From: an uncultured Streptococcus sp. | Lineage (GTDB): Bacteria > Bacillota > Bacilli > Lactobacillales > Streptococcaceae | NCBI GenBank assembly: GCA_934201655.1 | Contig: CAKPXD010000093.1 | Location: 1 to 5,822 of the forward strand | Direction: 5' to 3' | Length of the DNA stretch: 5,822 nt | Part shown: one piece after another, positions 1 through 5,758 of the stretch | Layout of the letters: every line of letters begins with the position of its first letter | Numbering within the stretch: position 1 is the stretch's first letter | The notes under the pieces: generated by a model | The model's input: only the letters and a program-made list of their open reading frames with translations | Told to the model about the DNA's origin: nothing | The model's database searches: none | Position numbers and translations under genes: made by a program

Positions 1-1
1 T

Positions 2-25
2 AAACACACTACTAAACACACTACT
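2..25 (+). repeat. Tandem 12-bp direct repeat (two perfect copies) encoding KHTT-KHTT
   Basis: The unit AAACACACTACT occurs twice back to back at 2-13 and 14-25. The unit is a multiple of three and in frame, so it adds Lys-His-Thr-Thr per copy. Base 1 (T) matches the last base of a preceding unit, so the array may continue to the left of the window. Copy number could vary by slippage without shifting the frame. Confidence 0.75.
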
Positions 26-811
26 CCTTCTTTCGCTGAAGAATTTCAATCACTTGGGCTTAAAGGAAAGGTTGAAGTAGTTGATAAACACAGAGAGATT
101 GAAGCATTTTATGGAACAGCCTACAAGCTAACATATACAGAAAAATTATCAGATGGAACTATTTTAAAAGAAACTACTACTGCACAAATTCAAGGAAGAA
201 GTGGAGAACATTTATCAAATTTCTTTCTTCTTTCAGGAACAGATCTCGAAACACTTCTTAATGACAAAGAAAAGGCACTGTTTCACACTGTCAAACAAGA
301 TGAATTCAGTTTCTTACTAGATGTAAATCAAAAAAGACCGAATCTTCAACAAGAAGAAGATAGTATCAAAAATGCTACTGCTGACAAAATAAATAAGCTT
401 TTTGATACACCAGAAAAAATTGCTTCTAGTTTTGAATTTAGAAAATATCCTATAGAAAACTACTATGTTGCAATGATTAAGCAGGCTGTCAGCAATCGAG
501 AAAAAGGGGATTCTGACGCAGCTGGTTTTTATAATATTACAACAAAAAATCTCATGAAAAACAAAGGTCTTACTCTCGATTTTGATTGTGACCTTTCGAA
601 AATCAAGGTAGAAAATGGTAGCCCTGTGGAGACCTTAAAGGAAAAATTCTTATCTTTACCAAAAAACTCATTTTCCGATGGAATTTATAACATTAATTGT
701 TATTATGAAAATAGAATACAGAAGAAAGTTGAAGTTACCTGCCCATTTGTTGTTGAAGATGGAGTGGGACACTTTGAGGAGGATGTAATCGAAGGAAATC
801 AAAAAAATTAG
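2..811 (+). CDS. Unrecognised protein, C-terminal part (5' end beyond the left edge)
   Basis: The frame is open from base 2 to the TAG at 809-811, giving 269 residues. The first in-frame ATG (473) is at fragment residue 158. It has no convincing ribosome binding site and coherent coding sequence precedes it, so the true start lies off the window. The fragment begins with Lys-His-Thr-Thr twice, then a hydrophilic, Lys/Glu-rich protein with alternating short beta-like and helical stretches. Three cysteines occur, all near the C-terminus (in DFDCDL, NINCYY and VTCPFV). No membrane segment, nucleotide-binding motif or catalytic signature is visible. The Thr/His/Lys-rich opening would suit a linker behind a signal peptide or lipobox, so a secreted or lipid-anchored protein is possible, but this is inference because the N-terminus is missing. 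Sampled lines are about 30-35% G+C, against about 45-50% in neighbouring genes, which suggests an accessory or transferred gene. It converges on the ABC-F operon. I recognise no family. Confidence is high for coding and low for function. Confidence 0.82.
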   Translation, partial: KHTTKHTTPSFAEEFQSLGLKGKVEVVDKHREIEAFYGTAYKLTYTEKLSDGTILKETTTAQIQGRSGEHLSNFFLLSGTDLETLLNDKEKALFHTVKQDEFSFLLDVNQKRPNLQQEEDSIKNATADKINKLFDTPEKIASSFEFRKYPIENYYVAMIKQAVSNREKGDSDAAGFYNITTKNLMKNKGLTLDFDCDLSKIKVENGSPVETLKEKFLSLPKNSFSDGIYNINCYYENRIQKKVEVTCPFVVEDGVGHFEEDVIEGNQKN

Positions 812-872
812 TTATTTTTGATACTAAAACAAGTTGATAGCAGTACGACTTCTATTATTTGTAACCCTCGTA

Positions 873-905
873 AAAAAAGCCAAGTCATATAGACTTGGCT
901 TTTTT
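873..905. terminator. Bidirectional rho-independent terminator between convergent genes
   Basis: A perfect 14-bp stem (873-886 with 892-905, core GCCAAGTC/GACTTGGC) closes a 5-nt ATATA loop. The arms begin and end in A and T runs, so each strand reads a GC-containing hairpin followed by a run of six or more U. It lies 61 bases past the stop of the left-edge gene and 8 bases past the stop of the minus-strand ABC-F gene. It should therefore end both convergent transcripts. Confidence 0.93.
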
Positions 906-913
906 ATGGCTAT

Positions 914-2455
914 TTATGTTAGCTCATTGAAGTCCCAGATTTGATCCATCCAGCCTTCATAGAAGTCTGGTTCGTGGCAGACCATAAGGATTGAGCCTTT
1001 ATATTCTTTCAAAGCACGTTTGAGTTCGTCCTTGGCATCCACATCCAAGTGGTTGGTAGGCTCGTCAAGTATAAGTACATTATTCTCTCGATTCATCAAG
1101 AGACAGAAACGAACCTTGGCTTGTTCTCCACCTGATAGAACTTGAATCTGGCTTTCGATATGCTTGGTTGTCAAACCACAGCGGGCAAGGGCTGCACGAA
1201 CTTCTGCTTGATTGAGGGCCGGAAAGGCATTCCAGACTGCTTCTAGAGGTGTTTGGCGATTGCCACCTTCCACTTCTTGTTCAAAGTAGCCGAGTTCTAG
1301 ATAATCACCGCGTTCAACTTCACCAGCAATTGGCGGGATAATACCTAAAAGGGACTTCAAGAGGGTTGTTTTACCGATACCATTGGCACCGATGATGGCA
1401 ACCTTTTGATTGCGCTCAAAGGTAAGATTTAATGGCTTTGTAAGTGGGCGGTCGTAACCAATCTGTAAGTCTTTGGCTTGGAAGATAAAGCGTCCAGGTG
1501 TACGAGCTGGTTTAAAATCAAATGACGGCTTTGGTTTCTCACTTTGAAGCTCGATAATGTCCATCTTATCCAATTTCTTCTGGCGAGACATGGCCATGTT
1601 ACGAGTTGCGACACGCGCCTTATTACGGGCTACGAAATCCTTGAGGTCAGCAATTTCTTTCTGTTGACGCTCATAGGCTGCTTCCAGCTGCGATTTCTTC
1701 ATGGCATAGACTTCTTGGAACTGATAGTAATCGCCAGAATAACGAGTTAACTGTTGATTCTCCACATGATAGACGATATTGATCACATCATTGAGGAAAG
1801 GAATATCGTGAGAGATAAGAACAAAGGCATTTTCATAGTTTTGAAGATAACGCTTGAGCCAGTCAATATGCTCAGCATCCAAATAGTTGGTAGGCTCATC
1901 CAAAAGCAAGATATCTGGCTTTTCAAGAAGAAGTTTGGCTAAAAGTACCTTGGTTCTTTGTCCACCTGACAAGGCTGTTACATCTGTATCCATCCCATAA
2001 TCCATAACACCAAGAGCACGAGCAACCTCATCAATCTTAGCATCCAAGGTATAGAAATCACGGCTTTCCAAACGGTCTTGAAGTTCGCCAACTTCTTCCA
2101 TTAGGGCATCAATATCAGCGCCCTCTTCTGCCATTTCCATGTAGAGTTCATTGATACGTGCTTCTGCCTTAAATAACTCATCAAAAGCAGTACGAAGGAC
2201 ATCACGCACGGTTTGGCCTTCTTTTAACACAGCGTGCTGGTCAAGGTAGCCTGCGGTCACATATTTGGACCATTCCACCTTACCTTCATCAGGTAACATT
2301 TTACCAGTTACGATGCTCATAAAGGTTGATTTCCCTTCACCGTTAGCACCAACTAATCCGATGTGTTCACCTTTGAGGAGACGGAAGGATACGTCTTCAA
2401 AAATCGCACGGTCACCAAAACCGTGACTTAAATTTTTTACTTCTAAGATACTCAT
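914..2455 (-). CDS. ABC-F family ATPase, YfmM-like (no transmembrane domain)
   Basis: A soluble ABC protein of 513 residues with two ATPase domains joined by a charged linker and no membrane segment, the ABC-F layout. Domain 1 has Walker A GANGEGKST (36-44), signature LSGGQ (162-166), Walker B ILLLDEPTN (182-190, catalytic Glu187) and H-loop His216. The inter-domain linker, about residues 241-315, is helical and basic (for example KARVATRNMAMSRQKK) and corresponds to the P-site tRNA interaction motif. Domain 2 has Walker A GANGIGKTT (356-364), signature LSGGE (440-444), Walker B ILDEPTNHLD (462-471, Glu465) and His494, within CHE rather than the usual SHD. ABC-F proteins act on the ribosome, binding near the E site and relieving stalling or antibiotic inhibition. 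The sequence most resembles, from memory, Bacillus YfmM. The exact role and any drug protection are not shown. Start: ATG with AAGGA about 8 bases upstream, embedded in the end of the vanZ-like gene, which stops one base before it. It is the last gene of the operon, just before the terminator at 873-905. Confidence 0.95.
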   Translation of the reverse strand: MSILEVKNLSHGFGDRAIFEDVSFRLLKGEHIGLVGANGEGKSTFMSIVTGKMLPDEGKVEWSKYVTAGYLDQHAVLKEGQTVRDVLRTAFDELFKAEARINELYMEMAEEGADIDALMEEVGELQDRLESRDFYTLDAKIDEVARALGVMDYGMDTDVTALSGGQRTKVLLAKLLLEKPDILLLDEPTNYLDAEHIDWLKRYLQNYENAFVLISHDIPFLNDVINIVYHVENQQLTRYSGDYYQFQEVYAMKKSQLEAAYERQQKEIADLKDFVARNKARVATRNMAMSRQKKLDKMDIIELQSEKPKPSFDFKPARTPGRFIFQAKDLQIGYDRPLTKPLNLTFERNQKVAIIGANGIGKTTLLKSLLGIIPPIAGEVERGDYLELGYFEQEVEGGNRQTPLEAVWNAFPALNQAEVRAALARCGLTTKHIESQIQVLSGGEQAKVRFCLLMNRENNVLILDEPTNHLDVDAKDELKRALKEYKGSILMVCHEPDFYEGWMDQIWDFNELT

Positions 2456-2456
2456 T

Positions 2457-2930
2457 TTAATTCCTTATCTTGTTTTTATGTAGTAGTTTATAAAGGACCC
2501 AAGCCAGGTAACCACCCAAAGTGTTGGTCCATAAATCATCAATCTCAAATACCCGATTAAAATCAAAGAAAAAATCTAGAACTAGCTGTGTGCACTCGAT
2601 GCTTAAGCTCAATAAAAAGCTTAACAAAATCACACGCTTCGTTTTTCTTAGACTAGGGATGAGATAGAGAAGCTGGAAAATTAAAGGGAAGAGCAAGAGG
2701 ATATTTAAAGCATTTTGTAAAAAAATCCAAAATAGTTGTATAGGGCTGGTTACTTCTCCCAGATTCCAAAGGGAGTTAAAAGGCGTCAAAAGAAAAACCA
2801 GGCGTCCAAAAGTTTGAATACCTGGAGTTTCCACTCCTGTAGGAAGTTGAGGCTGGGGAGTAAAACAAAAACAGACGATACAAAGACTGTATAACACGAT
2901 TCCCAGGCTTAGTAATGTTTTTCGATTCAT
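2457..2930 (-). CDS. VanZ-family membrane protein
   Basis: A 157-residue protein with about four hydrophobic segments (roughly residues 7-24, 66-92, 99-120 and 136-150). It carries the VanZ-family signature: an LTPF turn (48-51), NALNILLLFP (73-82), SIECTQ (110-115, with Glu112 and Gln115), Arg126, and DDLWTNTLGG (131-140). VanZ-like domains are widespread. The founding member gives low-level teicoplanin resistance in enterococci, but most chromosomal homologues have no assigned substrate, so this should not be called a resistance gene. It acts in the cytoplasmic membrane. The ATG lies one base after the rlmN stop (TAAGATG), and no good Shine-Dalgarno sequence sits at the right distance, so translation probably depends on ribosomes finishing rlmN. 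Its own stop is one base before the ABC-F start. Length is normal for a single-domain family member and nothing is missing. Family assignment is confident; function is unknown. Confidence 0.9.
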   Translation of the reverse strand: MNRKTLLSLGIVLYSLCIVCFCFTPQPQLPTGVETPGIQTFGRLVFLLTPFNSLWNLGEVTSPIQLFWIFLQNALNILLLFPLIFQLLYLIPSLRKTKRVILLSFLLSLSIECTQLVLDFFFDFNRVFEIDDLWTNTLGGYLAWVLYKLLHKNKIRN

Positions 2931-2931
2931 C

Positions 2932-4017
2932 TTATGGATTTACTTCGGCTACTGCTTTTTGGCGGTCACGTTTCATGGTATTTGAACGCAATTGTCCACA
3001 TGCTGCATCGATATCAGTACCGTGTTCCTGACGAACAACACAGTTGATGCCTTTTTTCTTGAGTGTATCATAGAAGGCCATGACACGCTCTTTGGGACTA
3101 CGACTGTATTGGTCGTGCTCACTGACCGGGTTGTAAGGAATCAAGTTAACATAAGACAATTTCTTGATATTCTTGAGCAATTCTGCCAACTCAAGTGCCT
3201 GCTCCACTCCATCATTAACTTCATTCAGCATGATATACTCAAAAGTTACACGGCGGTTGGTTGTTTCGATGTAATACTCAATCGCTGCAAAGAGTTTTTC
3301 AATTGGAAAGGCACGGTTAATCTTCATGATGCTTGAACGAAGTTCGTTGTTTGGCGCATGAAGTGAGACAGCAAGGTTAACCTGTACACCTTCATTAGCA
3401 AATTCACGGATTTTGTGAGCCAAACCTGAAGTTGATACTGTGATATGGCGAGCGCCGATTGCCATTCCCTTATCGTCATTGATGGTACGGATAAAGTTCA
3501 AAACATTATTGTAGTTATCAAATGGCTCTCCAATACCCATAACAACGATATGGCTAACACGCTCATCTTGACCACGTTCGTCAAAATATTTTTGAACAAG
3601 CATAATTTGAGCTACAATTTCTCCGTTATTGAGGTCACGTTGCTTCTTGATCAAACCTGACGCACAGAAGGTACAACCGATATTACATCCTACCTGCGTA
3701 GTGACACAGACTGATAAACCGTAGTGTTGGCGCATAAGAACAGTCTCAATCAACATACCGTCTGGCAACTCAAAGAGGTACTTCACAGTACCATCGGCTG
3801 ACTCTTGAACAATACGTTGTTTCAAGGGATTGACTACAAACTGCTCGTTGAGTTTGGCAATCAAATCCTTAGACAAGTTAGTCATTTCTTCAAATTTCTG
3901 AACACGTTTACGGTAAAGCCATTCCCAGATTTGATCCGCTCGGAATTTCTTTTCTCCTTGCTCTAAGACCCATTCTTGCATTCCTTGACGAGTTAAACTA
4001 TAAATCGACGGTTTCAT
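2932..4017 (-). CDS. rlmN: Dual-specificity RNA methyltransferase RlmN (23S rRNA A2503 / tRNA A37 C2-methyladenosine)
   Basis: A radical SAM enzyme of 361 residues, the usual length for RlmN. It methylates C2 of A2503 in the 23S rRNA peptidyl transferase centre, and in well-studied relatives also A37 of some tRNAs. The 4Fe-4S cluster motif CNIGCTFC gives Cys111, Cys115 and Cys118. The two mechanistic cysteines are also present: Cys340 in the CGQL motif (carries the methyl/methylene intermediate) and Cys104, seven residues before the cluster motif as in E. coli Cys118. The SAM-binding GIGEPFDNY (161-169), STSG (195-198), LAVSLHAP (215-222) and NLIPYNP (291-297) motifs are intact. The related Cfr enzymes methylate C8 and confer drug resistance; the housekeeping context and overall match favour RlmN. 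Start: ATG with AAGGAG about 8 bases upstream, in the 16-base gap after the yutD-like gene. Its stop is one base from the vanZ-like start, consistent with co-transcription and coupled translation. Confidence 0.97.
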   Translation of the reverse strand: MKPSIYSLTRQGMQEWVLEQGEKKFRADQIWEWLYRKRVQKFEEMTNLSKDLIAKLNEQFVVNPLKQRIVQESADGTVKYLFELPDGMLIETVLMRQHYGLSVCVTTQVGCNIGCTFCASGLIKKQRDLNNGEIVAQIMLVQKYFDERGQDERVSHIVVMGIGEPFDNYNNVLNFIRTINDDKGMAIGARHITVSTSGLAHKIREFANEGVQVNLAVSLHAPNNELRSSIMKINRAFPIEKLFAAIEYYIETTNRRVTFEYIMLNEVNDGVEQALELAELLKNIKKLSYVNLIPYNPVSEHDQYSRSPKERVMAFYDTLKKKGINCVVRQEHGTDIDAACGQLRSNTMKRDRQKAVAEVNP

Positions 4018-4033
4018 CTTTTCTCCTTATTTT

Positions 4034-4567
4034 CTAGTCTTTCTTACGGATGACGAAATGACGTTGTCCCTTTTCTTCATTCTGTGGTTTCTGCTCTTTA
4101 CGACGACGTCTATTTCTCTTGTCTGTATGATTTTTTTTCTTATTTTGAGAAGACTTTTTCCCTTTACGGTTGTCTTTCTCTTCTTCTTTCTTGCGCATTT
4201 TTTGGTCAAATGGTGCTCGTTTAGGAGTCTCATTTTCTAAGACAAAGTAGGCACAACCATAGCTACAATACTCGAGTAGGTAATCTTGTAAACGACTGAT
4301 TTTCTCGAGAGATTCTTCAGCTCGCTCATTTTTGTAGAAACCACGTAAGCGCAACTGCTCATTGCTCCAGTCTCCTACAATATAATCATACTTGTTTAAA
4401 ACTTCCGAAAAGCGTTGAGTAAAAGCTGTTGCATCAAAGGCTTCCTTACTATTTTCAACCAAGTTGAAGGTAAATCCTTCAGCCTCGACTTTATCTCCAG
4501 ATAGATGAAATTCTGGACCAGGGAATTTATTGTAATTGTATAATTCAGGTGCAATTTCTTTACGCAT
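4034..4567 (-). CDS. YutD-family protein (DUF1027) with a long basic C-terminal tail
   Basis: A 177-residue cytoplasmic protein with two parts. Residues 1 to about 120 match the YutD family in my recollection: YDYIVGDWSNEQLRLRGFY (60-78) and LLEYCSYGCAYFVLEN (97-112), the latter with a Cys101/Cys105 pair. The biochemical role of the family is not established. Residues 121-177 are a low-complexity tail with about 25 Lys or Arg in 57 residues, ending in FVIRKKD. Such a tail would suit contact with RNA or the ribosome, which is inference drawn partly from its place ahead of rlmN and an ABC-F gene. Start: ATG with AAAGGA about 6 bases upstream. A promoter lies just upstream at 4600-4627, making this the first gene of the operon. 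Family assignment is fairly firm. Some genomes use the name yutD, but I give no symbol because function is unknown. Confidence 0.88.
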   Translation of the reverse strand: MRKEIAPELYNYNKFPGPEFHLSGDKVEAEGFTFNLVENSKEAFDATAFTQRFSEVLNKYDYIVGDWSNEQLRLRGFYKNERAEESLEKISRLQDYLLEYCSYGCAYFVLENETPKRAPFDQKMRKKEEEKDNRKGKKSSQNKKKNHTDKRNRRRRKEQKPQNEEKGQRHFVIRKKD

Positions 4568-4599
4568 AATATTCCTTTTTAACGTTTACTTAATACTCT

Positions 4600-4627
4600 A
4601 TTTTACCATATTTTTGCCATATTTACA
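4600..4627 (-). promoter_or_regulatory. Putative promoter of the yutD-rlmN-vanZ-ABC-F operon
   Basis: On the minus strand an extended -10 box, TGGTAAAAT (TGn plus TAAAAT, hexamer at 4600-4605), has a weak -35-like TGTAAA (4622-4627) 16 bases upstream. TGn-extended -10 boxes are common in streptococci and tolerate a poor -35. The predicted start, near 4593, leaves a short leader of about 25 bases carrying the ribosome binding site of the yutD-like gene. No riboswitch or attenuator would fit in it. Confidence 0.65.
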
Positions 4628-4701
4628 TCTTTTGATTTAAAATGAAAAAAGTCTGACGATTTCACCCTTTAATTCTAAAAGACACAACTGTACTAAAAAG
4701 A

Positions 4702-4725
4702 AAAAACTGGGAAAACCCAGTTTTT
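4702..4725 (-). terminator. Rho-independent terminator of the aquaglyceroporin gene
   Basis: The hairpin AAAAACTGGG (4702-4711) / CCCAGTTTTT (4716-4725) has an AAAA loop (TTTT on the minus strand). On the minus strand it is followed by a nearly unbroken T run (T6-C-T5). It begins 6 bases after the aquaglyceroporin stop codon and should separate that gene from the yutD operon promoter downstream. Confidence 0.9.
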
Positions 4726-4730
4726 AAATA

Positions 4731-5636
4731 TTATAGGTAAAGTAATTTGAAAAGTGCTACAGCGGCAATAGCAGCAGCAATCGGTGCAACTACTGGTACC
4801 CAAGCATACCACCATTTTGAATCACCCTTGTGTTCACCAAGGATTGATTTAGGAAGTACAGCGTGAAGAAGACGTGGTCCAAAGTCACGAGCTGGGTTCA
4901 AACCTGGTCCTGAAGGTCCACCAAGTGAAGTAACCAAAGCCATTACCAAGAAACCAAGTGCCAAGTGTGCAATACCAAGACCTGGTGACAAGAATGGAGC
5001 TACTTGTGTTTTCGCTTGTTCAAGATATGTAGCGACTTGTTCTTGAGGAATTGTTTGACCTTGTGCAGTCGCTTGTGCCACTTGTTCATTAATCAACGCT
5101 TGAGCTTTTGTAACTAACTCAGCACCAAAGAAGTTCTTTGTTAAACCAAGTGCTGCAAAGAAAAGAACAAATGATCCAATAAACTCATTGATAAATCCGT
5201 TCACAGTTGCTGCATAACGTGATTCTTTTGTTCCGTGGTCGATACTTGAAATTGTTGAAAAAGTTCCCAAGATGTTATTTGGATTTTCTGTTTTCAAGTA
5301 GTAGGGACGGTGAGTCGCAACAACCAAGGCTTGTCCGAAGATTGCTCCCAAAACTTGCGCGATGATGTATTGGGCTACTTGTGACCAAGGGAAGAGACCG
5401 CTAACTGCAAGTCCAAGAGTGAAGGCTGGGTTGATATGGTTACCAGAAACGTTACCAAACATCAAAGCAGGGATCATAACCCCCATACCGTAACCAACAG
5501 CGATAACGAGCCAGCCACTTTGGTGACCTTTCGTACCTTTAAGTTCAACGTTGGCAACTGCACCATTACCTAAGATAATCAAGATGGCTGTTCCCAAAAA
5601 TTCAGTGGCATATTTGACTGCCCATGTGAAATCCAT
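4731..5636 (-). CDS. gla: Aquaglyceroporin (MIP family), lactococcal Gla type
   Basis: A 301-residue channel of the cytoplasmic membrane for glycerol and water; related streptococcal proteins are also reported to pass hydrogen peroxide or oxygen. There are six membrane segments (about 10-30, 41-61, 86-108, 146-168, 221-240 and 276-298) and two half-helix signatures, HINPAFTLG (68-76) and GLNPARDFGPR (245-255). Asp251 after NPAR marks the glycerol-conducting branch. Aligning by eye to E. coli GlpF, the selectivity filter is Tyr49, Val235, Pro244 and Arg250 in place of Trp48, Gly191, Phe200 and Arg206. As I recall, this Tyr/Val/Pro/Arg set is that of Lactococcus lactis Gla, hence the symbol. 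glpF is the alternative name; no glpK or glpO neighbour is visible. The loop between segments 4 and 5 (about 170-216) is long and rich in Gln and Ala. Start: ATG with AAGGAGA about 8 bases upstream. Single-gene unit with its own promoter, cre site and terminator. Confidence 0.93.
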   Translation of the reverse strand: MDFTWAVKYATEFLGTAILIILGNGAVANVELKGTKGHQSGWLVIAVGYGMGVMIPALMFGNVSGNHINPAFTLGLAVSGLFPWSQVAQYIIAQVLGAIFGQALVVATHRPYYLKTENPNNILGTFSTISSIDHGTKESRYAATVNGFINEFIGSFVLFFAALGLTKNFFGAELVTKAQALINEQVAQATAQGQTIPQEQVATYLEQAKTQVAPFLSPGLGIAHLALGFLVMALVTSLGGPSGPGLNPARDFGPRLLHAVLPKSILGEHKGDSKWWYAWVPVVAPIAAAIAAVALFKLLYL

Positions 5637-5672
5637 TGATAGATTCTCCTTAATATTTTTTTGACAATCCCT

Positions 5673-5701
5673 ATTCTATCAATTTTTAAGGCTTTTAGCA
5701 A
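5673..5701 (-). promoter_or_regulatory. Promoter of the aquaglyceroporin gene
   Basis: On the minus strand, -35 TTGCTA (5696-5701) and -10 TAGAAT (5673-5678) are separated by exactly 17 bases. The -10 is preceded by TGA, forming an extended -10 box. The predicted start, about 5666, gives a leader of about 30 bases containing the strong AAGGAGA ribosome binding site. Confidence 0.78.
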
Positions 5702-5722
5702 CAGATTTTCTAAAAGAATCCT

Positions 5723-5739
5723 ATGGAAACGCTTTTATT
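5723..5739. promoter_or_regulatory. Putative CcpA binding site (cre) upstream of the aquaglyceroporin promoter
   Basis: ATGGAAACGCTTTTATT, read on the plus strand, differs from the CcpA consensus WTGNAARCGNWWWCAWW at one position (T for C near the 3' end). Its centre is about 65 bases upstream of the predicted transcription start and 21 bases outside the -35 box. From this position CcpA could activate or modestly repress; a site over the promoter would more simply mean repression. Carbon catabolite control suits a glycerol channel. The sense of regulation is not shown by the sequence. Confidence 0.6.
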
Positions 5740-5758
5740 TAGGGCTTTTAAAAAGAGA

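Noticed and set aside
473..811. A separate 112-residue gene starting at the ATG at 473
   Set aside because: The same frame is open from base 2 with coherent coding sequence, and there is no ribosome binding site at 473. It is an internal Met of a longer gene.
1429..1942. Short frames on both strands inside the ABC-F gene (1429-1614, 1544-1750, 1754-1942)
   Set aside because: They overlap a gene with complete ABC-F motifs and have no start signals of their own.
914..2455. Calling the ABC-F gene an antibiotic resistance determinant (Msr, Vga, Lsa or OptrA type)
   Set aside because: The sequence and setting fit a chromosomal YfmM-like protein; no acquired-resistance context is present.
2457..2930. 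Calling the VanZ-family gene a teicoplanin resistance gene
   Set aside because: Only the family domain is visible. There are no vanA/H/X/R/S neighbours and the setting is a housekeeping operon.
2992..3660. Plus-strand frames at 2992-3336 and 3445-3660
   Set aside because: Antisense to the well-supported rlmN gene, with no independent translation signals.
4027..4233. Minus-strand 68-residue basic frame
   Set aside because: A shifted-frame shadow of the repetitive basic tail of the YutD-like gene.
4058..4240. Plus-strand 60-residue hydrophobic frame resembling a small membrane protein
   Set aside because: It lies antisense to the Lys/Arg-rich tail of the YutD-like gene. AAA/AAG codons read backwards as Phe and Leu, so the hydrophobicity is a by-product. 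No ribosome binding site or promoter.
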